Translations under genes and position numbers: made by a program
Notes under the pieces: model-generated
Databases searched by the model: none
Told to the model about the DNA's origin: nothing
The model's input: the letters and a program-made list of their open reading frames with translations, nothing else
NCBI RefSeq assembly: GCF_000150955.2
Contig: NC_011689.1
Span: forward strand, 434,001 to 498,000
Reading direction: 5' to 3'
Source: Phaeodactylum tricornutum CCAP 1055/1
Lineage: Eukaryota > Bacillariophyta > Bacillariophyceae > Surirellales > Neidiaceae
Length of the DNA: 64,000 nt
Part shown: one piece after another, positions 44,379-55,136 of the stretch
Numbering within the stretch: position 1 is the stretch's first letter
Layout of the letters: each line of letters opens with the position of its first letter

Positions 44379-45331
44379 CTAGTGATCCGCCAACCGTTTC
44401 TTTATCTGCGCGATCGCCTTGCCCGGATTCAAGTGCTTAGGACATACTTTAGTACAGTTCATGATTGTGTGACAGCGGTAGAGCTTAAACGCATCGTCGA
44501 GTTCCTCCAGACGCTTCTTGGTGGAACCGTCACGCGAATCCTCAATCCACCGGTAGGCTTGCAGCAACACGGCCGGTCCGAGATATTTATCGGCATTCCA
44601 CCAGTAAGAGGGGCATGCCGTCGAGCAGCATGCGCACAGGATGCACTCATACATTCCGTCGAGCTTGGCACGATCTTCGCGGGTTTGCAAGTACTCGGCC
44701 TGGCCCGGTTCCTTGCCCTTTTCCGGTTGCAGCCAGGGTTCAATGGAACGGTACTGTTCGTAAAAATTACCCATGTCCGGAACCAAGTCCTTGATGACAT
44801 ACATGTGCGGCAATGGATAAATCTTGGTCGCACTCGAAGTGTCCTTTTGATCAATGTAGGATAGACAGGCGAGCGTGTTGACGCCGTCAATGTTCATGGC
44901 GCACGATCCGCAAATTCCTTCGCGACACGATCGCCGAAAAGTCAGCGTCGGATCTTGTTCATTCTTGATTTTAATCAAAGCGTCCAGCACCATGGGACCA
45001 CAGTTTGCCAAATCGACCGGATACGTTGAGAGGTAGGGTTTTTGGGACTGCTCCGGATCCCAGCGGTACACCTTGAAATACTTGATGCGCGGGGCCTGTT
45101 TGGGAATGGCGTTGGCTTTCAGGTCCGCGGTCGCGAAGGAACGAGCCGCGAAGCGCGAGAACTAGAGAAAAACAAGTGAGTTAAGAAGTGCATAGACATG
45201 CGTAAGCGATTGACGAAGCTCACGGCTGCCACTCGAGGACGAACAGCACGGCAATCGGCACTTCTAAATGTGCCGTCTTCTCATCGCTTCTACGGCCTCG
45301 TTTCCAGTGTTTACCGGAACTCATCATGCAT
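44379..45331 (-). CDS. SDHB: Succinate dehydrogenase iron-sulfur subunit
   Basis: The main exon is 45161-44379 (260 residues). It holds all three cluster sites: 2Fe-2S (CREGICGSC and LAC), 4Fe-4S ([12 protein letters not shown]) and 3Fe-4S (CHTIMNC and VCP). The protein passes electrons from FAD in SDHA to ubiquinone in mitochondrial complex II. Upstream, an exon at 45263-45224 ends at GTGAGC, with a 62-nt intron. It encodes [13 protein letters not shown], which joins to [14 protein letters not shown] as a good mitochondrial presequence. A 17-nt first exon at 45331-45315 with a 51-nt intron would supply the ATG and give 279 residues, the usual size. That first exon is tentative, because its start MHDEF is acidic. 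The gene is divergent from the CobW gene. Confidence 0.9.
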
Positions 45332-46052
45332 CTCTAGGTGCACAAAAACGTACCAGCGTCTTGGTGGTGCGGGTGGAAGAACTAGATAACATGATAGTGA
45401 CTGTACAACTAAACATATCAAACGAATGCTTTTCGTTGTTGTGCCAGAGCAGTATCACTTCGGTTTTCCTTCTCTACCGATGGAACTCACAGAGAGCTGA
45501 TGCAGCTGACTTCGTCGATCTTGGGTTTTGCACTCTTTCACGTTGGGAAGTAGAAGCAACATCTATATTCCCCAGTGATTGAGTCATCGATTGAGGGACG
45601 CTGCTAATACGGTGCTCCGATTGGGCGAAGAGAAATGCGAAGGCTGTCTGCTTCTCAAAAAGACCCGGAGACAACTTAAGTTCCGTCACTCGGATGTCCT
45701 AGTTTGTATCCCAAGTGATTCCAGTTTGCCACGTCATTGGACGATTACCAGTCCACGTGGAAAGAACTCACGCATGGAGGAGAGGCCTACGACGTCTTCA
45801 TACCTAGTCAATGTTGAGTTTCGAAGAGGATTACCCGAGTTGGTAAAAAAGGCCTACGACAGTTGCGCTTCGATTGTGCTCGACCGCGTTCAACAATATA
45901 ACGTGACGTTCTTCATCCCAACACTCTCTCACACGCAACCGGAGGGTACCGTCTTGTGGCCGCCTGCCAACAAGCGATACAGCAAGAGTAGACTCTCTTC
46001 TGCAGATTCACAGTGATCGTATCGTTCTCGCTCTTTTCACTTACTTATCACC
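45332..46052. other. Divergent intergenic region between SDHB and CobW genes
   Basis: 721 bp. A plus-strand open frame at 45579-46016 has no recognisable domain and no strong start context, so it is not called. TTCACAGTGA, close to the recurrent motif, is at about 46005-46014. Confidence 0.5.
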
Positions 46053-47192
46053 ATGACAGAAGAGACAAAGGATTTGACTCCTATTACTGTGATCACGGGC
46101 TTTTTGGGGGCAGGCAAGACGACATTCGTCAATTATATTCTCAAGGAGCAGAACGATTGGAAAATTTGCGTTTTGGAAAACGAGTTTGGTGCAGTCTCTA
46201 TTGATGATGGTCTCGGTACGTAGATCCGTTAAGGCATGTAGGGCGTGCAATTCAAGTGTGAAGTTCGCTCATGAATGTGTTCGCTGCATTACTTGTTGGT
46301 CTATTCGCGTGCGTTTTCTTTTTGTCGCAGTTGCGGAATCGATGGAAGCGGCGGAAGATTTAATTACCATGGACAATGGTTGCGTCTGCTGTTCCGTTCG
46401 AGGGGATTTGGTGCGCACGCTTGGTCAGTTGACCAAGCGCCGAAAGGATTTTGACGCCATTTTGTTGGAAACAACTGGTCTCGCCGACCCCGCTCCAATT
46501 GTTTACACGATCTAACAAACTCGAAATTGTCGGAAAACTACTTTATCGATAGCATCGTGTGTTTGGCCGATTGCAAGCATTTGGAACTCCATTTGGACGA
46601 CAAGAAGCCGGACGACTCAGCTAACGAAGCAATGCAACAGGTGGCATTTGCGGATAAGATTCTGCTTAACAAGATTGATCTCGTGACACCGGAAGAAAAG
46701 AAGGCGTTGAAGGATCGTCTCGGGGTCATCAACAAGTTTGCGACAATCATCGAAACAGAGCGCAGCCGCGCCCCACTGGACAAGATTCTCGGCTTGCAGT
46801 CTTTTAGTATGGAGTCCATCTTGAGTGTCGACGCCGACTTTTTTGAAACGCAAGAAAATGCCAAGCACAATCTCGAAATGGTCAGCTCGGTTGGTATCAA
46901 ATTTGAAGGGGACTTACACGCCCAATGGTTCAACGTTTTCATGATGGACTTGTTGCGCGAGCGTGCTGCCGACATCTTTCGCAGCAAGGGGTTGCTGTCC
47001 TTTCATGGTCAGGGCGATACCAAGTTTGTTTTTCAGGGTGTGCATGAGCAAATCAATTTCGGACCTGCCAAGGAACCATGGAAGGCGGGTGAGACTCGAG
47101 TGAATAAATTTGTCTTCATCGGAAAGAACCTGAACCGTGAGGAACTGACCAAGTCACTCATGGAATGCCTGTATAAAGACGAGGCCAAGTAA
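46053..47192 (+). CDS. CobW/ZNG1-type zinc metallochaperone GTPase, apparent frameshift
   Basis: Exons 46053-46215 and 46331-47192 flank a 115-nt phase-1 intron. The P-loop is GFLGAGKTT, the metal site [11 protein letters not shown] (the CxCC motif of COG0523), and switch [10 protein letters not shown]. The base-recognition NKID is in exon 2 ([12 protein letters not shown]), and a CobW C-terminal domain ends the protein. The family delivers zinc to client metalloenzymes with GTP hydrolysis. The frame stops at a TAA at 46513 and continues in another frame from about 46515 with [21 protein letters not shown], which aligns with the family without loss. Only five bases instead of six separate ACG from ACA, so one base seems to be missing at 46510-46514. 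The intact protein would be about 341 residues. A sequencing error is as likely as a real lesion. Confidence 0.85.
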
Positions 47193-48046
47193 ATCGGAAA
47201 GAACCATTTGGAGCTGTGCCGAACCTTTACACATTCTTGAGTATGTAACTCTTGGTTAGACATCTCTTTATTCTAGCAGTGGATAGTTGTGTAGTCCAAC
47301 GTATCTTGGATTGACCATTTTGAAGTATCGTCGAAGCGTACATGCAGATAGTTGAGTTGCCAAAACGCTCTGTTTTAATAGATCTTCAGATTTGTCCTTG
47401 TGCAAAAATAATAATCGCGACTGTGGATTCGCCAATCAGCGTAGGTCTCGATTCATTTTTGTTTGTGCGGAAAAGTGGACCACGTGAGCTCGCGAACACT
47501 TCACTTTTTACAGTCAACTGTAAACAGCAACATGAGAACAACCATTTGTGTAAAAATGTGAGACAACATTGCCACGATCAGAAGCTTTATTTTAGGACTC
47601 ACGGCAGCTTTTCTCCATTGAAAGAATGCAGCAGTCCCTTTTCCCTGGCTTCTTCTGATCTACGCGGAGAAGCAGCAATCTATTTCTAGGACAAGGGGTA
47701 AGACAATAGGACTGTCTCCTTCGTTCGATAGAAATTCGCGCAGTTTTCTGTTACTCACAAGACCTCGCTTGTTTGCAGATTTCCTACTTCGAGAACGAAT
47801 GAAATTTTGTCCTTTGGCCGTTGCAGGGCTCTCCTTTCTGCTCCATCGTCAACGCGTGGAAGAGGCACATTGGAGGGTCGCAAGCAGGGCCGAGACAGTG
47901 CCCACCAACAACCTCATCAAGAGTTCAGTGCACTACGCCATTGGTCACGAGACCCGAAAGCATCATCCAATAACCCCCTTCATCCTCAGAAAATAAATGG
48001 AGGTGTATCACTATCGATCCTGCAGGCTAATCCGACGCATTCATCC
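47193..48046. other. Intergenic region
   Basis: 854 bp between the CobW and MFS genes. An open frame upstream of the MFS start (from 47807) has no ATG and no clear coding signal. It contains the palindrome at 47507-47524. Confidence 0.5.
47507..47524. promoter_or_regulatory. Palindrome TTTACAGT-CA-ACTGTAAA
   Basis: Perfect 8-base arms with a 2-base centre. The left part, TTTACAGTCAA, matches the recurrent motif in 10 of 11 positions. It lies 523 bp upstream of the MFS start. Confidence 0.4.
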
Positions 48047-49489
48047 ATGACCGAGCCGGAGCATCCTCTACCGCCTTCGACCACGGATGATTACGTGGCG
48101 AACGGAGAATTTTCTGCGTCATCAATGAATGCCGACGACGCTAGTATGGTCGCATCCGATGCTGCTGCTTTACACTTGCCAGAATCGTCCGAGGTACTGA
48201 TGAAAAAGACTAGGATTACAGCTCTCAACAAAGCACTTTTTGCAACGTACTTTTGCAATGCCGTATCGGTAACACTACCAGTCATTCTCATGCCTTTGAT
48301 TGCTGCCGAGCAGACTTCTCTGGCTGGCTCTTCGCTCGCAACTGCCGCATTTGTGGTATCAACTGCATCCGTTTCTACCTTGGGCGGGGGTTTCGGCAAG
48401 TTCATCAACGGGTTTGTGTGTTAGGCATTGGGCGGCCGAGTGTCGGCTTCGCTGTACCTTACAGCCATGGCAGGCTTCCATTTGTGGTTGTCTTTTAACA
48501 AGACAGGCCCCATATTTGGATGGATTCTTGCTGGTCTGGACTTTTGCGCTTCAATTCAATGGACAGCATGCTCCCTCATTTTGGCAAATCACTACGACAC
48601 CAGTCCTGCCGAATTTGCAGCTGGGGTTACTGTTCTGAGTTTGGCCAGCACGTTCGGAGTTCTTTTCTCCAAAATAGGAGGAATAGTATTGCTCCAGTAT
48701 GTATCATCCTGGAGTATTGTTGCTCGAGTTGGAGCGGTAGTGGCTGTGGTCGGAGCAATCCTCGTCCGCTCTTTGGTTACCGAAATGCCACTCCAGGCCG
48801 GAGGAATTACTCCATCGTCGATCAAACGGTTTAACATTAGAGGAGTTGTGCGGTCTCTAGGCAATGTTTTGGGAAGCAGAATATTTTGGTTGGTGGGATT
48901 GGCACACGCAACCACCTTCTTGGCTCGCACCAGCGATCGCGTGTTGGGGTCATTCTTTTTAGAGTCTACTTCTCTTCCTCGCCATCTGTGCGGGGGTCTT
49001 ACGGCTAGCGTGACCCTCGGTTTTGTTCATGGTCTGGGTAAGGGGAAAATGTTTTACAGCCTGAAGGATACGCAGTCCAAGACAAGATTGTTACGGAAGA
49101 ACTACGCCAAGGCGACGTTATCTTGCCTGGCTTTGGCTTTGCTGGCGAATCAGAAGGTAGCTACTGTCTTGTTCCCCTCCAAGTATGTTATTGCGGGGTT
49201 GGTCGCATTGCTAACAGGAGTCATGGCGTCGTCGCTCTCCTTTCAATTTTACCAGATCCCGCCTATGACGTCTAAGATGTTTGGTGAAGACAAAGCGGTA
49301 TGTCTTTCGTTTCTGGACGGCATGGGTTTCTTCTTGTCAGCTCCCATATGGGCTGTTACAAGCCAAATTGTTGGAGGTCTTGGAATTTATGGGTGGTCAA
49401 CTGCCTGGGTGATGTTGGCCTTTCTGTTCGGCTCGGGAGGGGCGCTGATGCTAAGAACGCTCCCGCAAGTCCTTGATGAACAACGGTAA
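48047..49489 (+). CDS. Major facilitator superfamily-like transporter with in-frame TAG
   Basis: The ATG at 48047 starts a hydrophilic N-terminus of about 65 residues, followed by membrane segments typical of MFS permeases (LFATYFCNAVSVTLPVILMP, TAAFVVSTASVSTLGGGFG). At 48422-48424 a TAG interrupts the frame after KFINGFVC. The same frame then continues as ALGGRVSASLYLTAMAGFH for 354 more residues with about nine further segments. Read through, the product would be 480 residues, a normal MFS length. The TAG could be a C-to-T change from CAG (Gln), since FGKFINGF-x-x-x-LGGR resembles the A-motif loop between helices 2 and 3. No intron can remove it. The substrate is unknown. It is either a nonsense allele, a sequence error or two separate pieces. 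Confidence 0.7.
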
Positions 49490-49590
49490 AATATCTGCAA
49501 GTTGTAAATTTCATACATGTTTTATATAGATTACATTTACTTTTGATGTGTTGTCACGGTCCATGCCTTTGACGAGCTGCAATCACTGCT

Positions 49591-50466
49591 TTAATGCGGT
49601 GACGCGTTATACGGCCAGTCAAAATCGTTTCTTTCCTCTTCGGGAATCTGCAATTGTGCCTCTTCCAGGCTTAGACCCAGGACGTCCTTCATTACTCTAC
49701 CATTGTCCAAATATGTTTGAATATTCCTTTGATTAGCTGACCAACGCAGGCTATCACGCGCATATACAGGTGCCATTGCCTCGTAAACTTTTACAAAATG
49801 AGCAATGAATCGGAAGTAGTAGTCTGCAAAGCTGGGACTCTTCTCGGCAATGCCCGACTCGCGCATGGCCCAGAAGTGTAGTCTCATCCACACCCGTGCC
49901 TCATCCAGCTTAAAGTGTCGACCGACTTCATTGCTGGGGCGCTTTTTTGAGTACCAAGCAGCTACGTGAGCCGAGCTTCTGTCATGCACAACATGATTGT
50001 ATCCTCCTGCAACTTCGACTGGTTCCAGATTTCGAGTTCGGCGGTCTTGGTCCCACACGGTTGAGCCGCTGAGCTTTTGATGGATCCATTTTGCAAAGCG
50101 AGAGCCATGGGGATCGTTATGAGAGCGGATGAATTGGTCCAGTGTTGGGTCTGCAAAGGCCTTTTTGTAAAACAGTTCTGTCATGTTTTGAAGGTCCTGG
50201 AAAGAAATTTCCTCTTGCAAAAGCCTGCGTGATCCTTCCGAGACTGTATGCGTGCGTCCGCTACCTCCCATTTCAAGGGGCACAAAGATATAAGGATACT
50301 GCTGGCCCTGCTGTGATTTTCGGGCTGCTAGTTTGACGGCAGGATGCCATTCTTGTATCTCGGTTTCTGCCAGCAACTCTCCATCGCTTCGACGAAGTTG
50401 CTCTGTCTGCTTCTCTAGATTGGTTTCTGTCGTCGTGTTGTTCAAGTTCTTCGAAATCATCGTCAT
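49591..50466 (-). CDS. Globin-like (truncated-hemoglobin-type) protein
   Basis: 291 residues from the ATG at 50466 (MTMISKNLNNTTTE). The frame continues upstream, but that part overlaps poor-quality coding sequence. After about 110 hydrophilic residues, LQNMTELFYKKAFADPTLDQFIRSHNDPHGSRFAKWIHQKL resembles helices B to E of bacterial-type truncated globins, here given as positions ~112-152. VVHDRSSAHVAAWYSKKRP follows, and then DEARVWMRLHFWAMRESG, where helices F to H would lie. Histidines near 174, 180 and 205 could ligate haem. Such proteins bind O2 or NO. The identification rests on motif shape only; confidence is moderate. No targeting signal is evident. Confidence 0.55.
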   Translation of the reverse strand: MTMISKNLNNTTTETNLEKQTEQLRRSDGELLAETEIQEWHPAVKLAARKSQQGQQYPYIFVPLEMGGSGRTHTVSEGSRRLLQEEISFQDLQNMTELFYKKAFADPTLDQFIRSHNDPHGSRFAKWIHQKLSGSTVWDQDRRTRNLEPVEVAGGYNHVVHDRSSAHVAAWYSKKRPSNEVGRHFKLDEARVWMRLHFWAMRESGIAEKSPSFADYYFRFIAHFVKVYEAMAPVYARDSLRWSANQRNIQTYLDNGRVMKDVLGLSLEEAQLQIPEEERNDFDWPYNASPH

Positions 50467-50855
50467 TCTTCTTGCTTGCTTGCTTTTGGTTGTGTTTATC
50501 ACTTGTAGGTGATGTGCGACTGGTTGTTGCCTTGATTTTGGGCAACGGAAATGGAAATGTGAGAATATGGTCACAAGCAAGTCGAACCCCTCGATGCCAA
50601 CCATGTTGACGGACGTGCACTGTTTTCGGTTTTTAGCTAGAAGCGAAAAGATCAGGATAGAACACATTCCGGAAATGAATCGACTCTCGTGAAACCGTAT
50701 CCAAAAAGCCTTCCAACCCGACCCTACTATAATCCGGAGTCGCAGAAATTGTCTCCCAGCAAGCTCATCTAACCCCCAATAAACAGCAATTTCACAATGC
50801 TTACAATACAACGTTTTGTGAGTGATGTCTGTATAAATTGGGTTACGTAGTAATG
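50467..50855. other. Intergenic region
   Basis: 389 bp between the kinase-like and globin-like genes, both on the minus strand. It is open in the globin frame but without convincing coding content. Confidence 0.5.
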
Positions 50856-52451
50856 TTAGTACATGTCGGGTCTCGGCTTGACAAACAGCATGGCAAGGTC
50901 GGTGCGGGAGGTGCGTCTTCCATCCCGACCCCAATTTAGAGCGATCCCCAAAGCTTCCGCCAGTTCGTGGGAACTGAGCCGCTCGGCCGGATCATCTCGG
51001 TAGGCGGCTTGGATGGCGAAATACAACGCGTGATGCGCCATCTTGCGCGATTCTAAATATTTATCGGGAATAGCTGGCATGATGCCTTGCGTTTTCATTT
51101 GTGCAACCTCTGTTTTGTTGTAGGGGCCGTTCGGTTCCAGATGTAGCCACGGTTGTCGGGTTGTCAATACGCTAAAGAGTAGATTGCCGAGACTGTAGAC
51201 GTCCCCGAGTGCCGGATCTACGTAGGTGAGGTTGCGGACGTCTTCCGGTGATTCCCACATGGGTCGATCGAACCGTACCGGATAGCCACACGGTTGTGTA
51301 TCATTCCATCGCATCAAGACGGCCAGATTAAAGTCGTTAAGCTTGATGCGACCATCCACTTCAACGGCATTCGCAATGTTAATGTCATTGTGAGCCAGCG
51401 TGGGGTTGGTGCTGTTGGGAAAGTCGATTGAATGCATTGCTGTCAAGGCCCGAGCCAAATCTCTTCCCATTTTCAGCCGTTCCTTGCTGTTAAATTTGGG
51501 GTCCTTAATGAGCTTGCGCGCCGAGCCCGAAGCGAATTCAGTTAAGACAGATTGTCCACAGAATCCGTAAGCGTTGATAATGTGTGGGGACGAGGTCAAG
51601 CGCTCCATGACTATGGCATCGGTAATGTGGTAGGCGAAAGATTCGTGATCGAATTCTCGACTGTGTTTCAGCACTTTGAGTACGGCCGTATCGTTGACCG
51701 CATCCTGGTACTTCCAAACACTCCGCCAACTGCCCTGCATACTCAGCAAGGTGGTTTCTTCGATGGAAGGGACGGTGTCATCGTCGTTATCCTCAATTTC
51801 ATCGATACTCTCGTCGGCCAAGTCGTGTCCTTTTGGATCGTAGTCTTCCTCCGAGTGCATCATGGTAATTTCGTGCAAGACATTGCAGGTTGGATAAAAG
51901 ATGGTTTGCCATTTCGCCATGGGGGTACAGTCCTCGTAAAAGGGTTTTTCAAAGTCCCATAGATGTTGATCCGACTCGTATTGACAGTAGGTACAGGAAG
52001 CATTCCCTAGTTCCGCCACATTCCGTCGGGCCACGCGATTCCGGGAGGAGGGAATCGGATGTTGGTAGGATCCGTCGTGAGCCAAACGAACGACTCGCGG
52101 GGGTTGCGCTTCCCACGTGTAGGAGGCGGCGGACACGGGCACGCCGTACCGTACACGACCGACGTAGAGCCTCCACGCACTGGTGGACGCCGGCGTCTTT
52201 CGTGACGAATCTTCGCGGGTGCTCCGAAAGGCTGGGAGCAAGGGCACGTCGAGGTTGTTTTCGGGTACCTCCAAGGCCGATAATTGCGTAACGGAAACCC
52301 ACATTTGCAAGGCAACTCCCGATAAGATGAGGAGAAATCCCCAGTGTGGATGATAAAATCGTGAATGGTGGTGATGATGTAGTTGAGGGGATGGAGGATC
52401 GTGTGAAGGCGGCGGAGGTTCCTTGTACCAGAGCCGCAGAGGCCGTCTCAT
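50856..52451 (-). CDS. Membrane-anchored protein-kinase-like protein
   Basis: 531 residues from the ATG at 52451, single exon. A Pro/His-rich head (about 35 residues) is followed by one membrane segment (WGFLLILSGVALQMWVSV, about 37-54), so a type II protein with the kinase domain in the lumen or outside is likely. Between 90 and 230 there are a CxxC pair (CTYC) and an acidic patch. The kinase fold is divergent: the ATP-site lysine is probably in AVLKVLKHSREF, the catalytic loop is AHNDINIAN (HND for HRD) near 353, and the metal loop is NDFN (DFN for DFG) near 373. WESPEDV replaces APE, and GDVYSLGNLLFSVLT is the conserved F helix. The catalytic Asp and Asn and the metal Asp are kept, so activity is possible. 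Substrates are unknown. Confidence 0.8.
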   Translation of the reverse strand: MRRPLRLWYKEPPPPSHDPPSPQLHHHHHSRFYHPHWGFLLILSGVALQMWVSVTQLSALEVPENNLDVPLLPAFRSTREDSSRKTPASTSAWRLYVGRVRYGVPVSAASYTWEAQPPRVVRLAHDGSYQHPIPSSRNRVARRNVAELGNASCTYCQYESDQHLWDFEKPFYEDCTPMAKWQTIFYPTCNVLHEITMMHSEEDYDPKGHDLADESIDEIEDNDDDTVPSIEETTLLSMQGSWRSVWKYQDAVNDTAVLKVLKHSREFDHESFAYHITDAIVMERLTSSPHIINAYGFCGQSVLTEFASGSARKLIKDPKFNSKERLKMGRDLARALTAMHSIDFPNSTNPTLAHNDINIANAVEVDGRIKLNDFNLAVLMRWNDTQPCGYPVRFDRPMWESPEDVRNLTYVDPALGDVYSLGNLLFSVLTTRQPWLHLEPNGPYNKTEVAQMKTQGIMPAIPDKYLESRKMAHHALYFAIQAAYRDDPAERLSSHELAEALGIALNWGRDGRRTSRTDLAMLFVKPRPDMY

Positions 52452-53619
52452 GATTCTTTCGAGTTTGAAAAGTACTGCACGTTCGTCTCGGATTGGATTC
52501 AGTGGAGCATACTGTCGTCCGCGTGCACTACTACCACAACTGCTGTTCTCGTTTAAGCTGTCGCTGTCGCTCAGGATCGTTTACGCTAGATGAGCAGGAG
52601 GGGTTTGTTTTTGAGGGAGAGGGAGTGTGTGTGTGTGTGTGTGTGTGCAGGTCCAGGTATAGAAGAGGTTTCGATCCGTGCCCATGGTCGTTCACGCTCG
52701 CTATTGCAACCCCGCACACCGGGAAGGGAGGGGGAGCTGTTACTTCGGTGTGTGGCTCACCTTCCTCAACGGACCGGAAGCCGTCCCCCGATACTCCATA
52801 ACTACTTACCTCCCTTGCCAATGAGTACGGCATACCCAGACGCCCGGTTTCTGGTATCGAATGCAACTACGCGAGCGAGCACGCACTGTGCTATATTTAT
52901 CTCCATTGAGTTGGTTGATAGCGAATAAGTGGGTACGGTACGTACACAAACACATACCGGCCAAGGATGGGAACTCGTTGGGAACGGAAAGCGGAAATAA
53001 AGGTGTCCCAGGGGATCGATTGACACAATAAGTAACTGATAGTACTATACTCTGTCTTTTATGTGGGACGACATTCCCATTGGCAAGAGGCGACTGGTAT
53101 TCCTTCCGATCGGTAGCCAAACTAATAACGCAAAGTATAGACGCCTATTAGAAGAACTGCTATACCGGGATTGTCGAGTCGAGTCGCGTTTCCGTAGTCT
53201 GCACCCGTACGTCGGAACAGTCCAAGCACGCCACGCATCTTTCAATTCCACTCTTCATCGTGGATACGATATAATAGACCTCTCGAAGTCTCAAAAATAC
53301 ACATAAAATACCTAATCCGTATCCTCATTTCAGAACGCTCAAGTGTCGAAGAAAGGACCCGCACAGACGAGTGCGAGTGTGAGTACGTGTTCGTGTACGC
53401 ACCGCACCATCCAACCACAGACACACACATCCCCCGCGTTAACAGTAAGAACCATCGATTGGCATCATCTCGGAAGACCAAGAGTACGACAGACAACGAC
53501 AACGACTCTCACTGTTAGATCAAAAACAAACCCTTGTTTGTCCTCACAGTTGTTTGTTGTCCCTCATCGACTGCGTTTGGATCGTTTTTGCTGTTTGCGC
53601 ATCACCCACCTTGTCTCCC
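52452..53619. other. Divergent intergenic region
   Basis: 1168 bp between the kinase-like (-) and ATP sulfurylase (+) genes. No gene is supported. It holds the (GT)n run at 52625-52647. The last 250 bp before the ATP sulfurylase start are probably 5' UTR. Confidence 0.6.
52625..52647. repeat. (GT)n microsatellite
   Basis: Eleven and a half uninterrupted GT units. Confidence 0.9.
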
Positions 53620-55136
53620 ATGAAATTTACTCTGGCACTTGCGTCTTTCCTTGCGACGGCTTCGGCGTTTACGTCCCTGGTTCCCCCTAGTCCTCACGCC
53701 GTCGCCTCGGTCGCACAGTCGACGACCAACGGCGTAGCGTATCTTTCCACCGCTAGGTACGTGTCGACAACAACGTCGGGAGGATGTGCTTGTGTATGGT
53801 TGCATGCCTCTACGCTTGTGTGTATGTATGCATGCCTGTCTGTATGCGTTTGCGTAGGCGCTTACCAGGCAATTGCTCGTCTACGTTCCCCTTTTACTCC
53901 CTTCTCACTCTCTTCCATTTGCCGTTCACCATCACTTCCACCTCTTCTTCCTCTTATTTTTTCATTGCGAGTAGTGCGCTCGCCATGGCCAAGCAGGTTC
54001 CCCACGGAGCCGACGAGACGCTCGTCGACTTGATGTGCAAGACGGACGAGGAAAAGAACGCCGCCATCGCCAAGGCTACCGTCGAACTAGAGGCCTCGGA
54101 CCGTCAGCTCTGCGACGTCGAACTCATCATGAACGGCGGATTCTCTCCTTTGACGGGATTCATGAACGAAGAAGAGTACCAATCGGTCGTCGAGAATATG
54201 GCGCTGCCGGACGGTACCGTTTTCGGACTGCCCGTCGTTTTTGATACCGACGACGAAAATCTGCAACCCGGCACCACCATTCTGCTCAAGCAGGGCGACC
54301 GCGCCATTGCCACCGTCGAGCTCACGGACAAGTTCACGCCCGACAAGCCCCTGGAATGTCTCAAATGCTACGGAACCTCACAGATCGAGCATCCCGGGAC
54401 ACTCATGGTCGCCACCGAGCGTGGTCGTTACTACATGGGCGGCAAGGTCACCGGCCTCAACCTACCCGTGCGCGAATTCCCGTGCAAGACGCCCCAGGAA
54501 GTCAGGGCCGGACTCCCCGACGACAAGGACGTGGTGGCCTTTCAGTGCCGCAACCCCGTCCACCGCGCGCACTACGAACTCTTCACCCGCGCTCTCGACG
54601 ATGCCCTCGTGAGCGAAGGCGGTATCGTGCTGGTGCACCCGACCTGCGGGCCCACACAGGCCGACGACATTTCTGGTGAAGTCCGTTACAAGACCTACGA
54701 AGTGCTCAAGGAAGAAACCGCCAATCCCCGGGTGCAGTGGGAGTACCTGCCGTACTCGATGCACATGGCCGGACCCCGGGAAGCCATTCAGCACATGATC
54801 ATCCGCAAGAACTTTGGTTGCACGCACTTTATCATTGGACGCGACATGGCCGGGAGCAAGAGCTCCGTCACTGGTGACGACTTTTACGGAGCCTACGACG
54901 CCCAGGAATGCGCCGAGAAGTATTCCGCACAGCTCGGCGTGACACCCGTGCCCAGTCTCAACCTCGTGTACACGGAAGAAGAAGGCTACACCACCGCCGA
55001 CTATGCCGACGAAAAGGGCCTACACACCAAGAAGTTGTCCGGTACCAAGTTCCGTCAAATGCTACGTGGGGGCGACGACATTCCCGAATGGTTCGCCTTT
55101 AAGAGCGTCGTGAAGGTTCTACGAGACAATATGTAA
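53620..55136 (+). CDS. ATP sulfurylase (sulfate adenylyltransferase), plastid-targeted
   Basis: Exons 53620-53756 and 53975-55136 flank a 218-nt intron and give 432 residues. It makes adenosine 5'-phosphosulfate from ATP and sulfate, the first step of plastid sulfate assimilation. Exon 1 encodes the signal peptide KFTLALASFLATASA|FTS, the classic ASAF junction, and a Ser/Thr-rich transit region. The catalytic motifs are FQCRNPVHRAHYE (QxRNPxHxxH) and IIGRDMAGSKSS (GRDxAG). It has no APS-kinase domain, so it is a stand-alone enzyme. The acceptor is a tandem GAGTAG: both AGs (exon from 53972 or 53975) keep the frame and differ by one Ser. An ATG at 53984 inside exon 2 would give a form without the targeting signal. 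Confidence 0.95.

Noticed and set aside
45579-46016. Open frame of 145 codons upstream of the CobW gene
   Set aside because: No domain, no signal peptide and weak coding character; more likely promoter and 5' UTR.
47797-48046. Possible signal-peptide start KFCPLAVAGLSFLLH before the MFS gene
   Set aside because: It is in a different frame from the transporter and no splice join makes it continuous.
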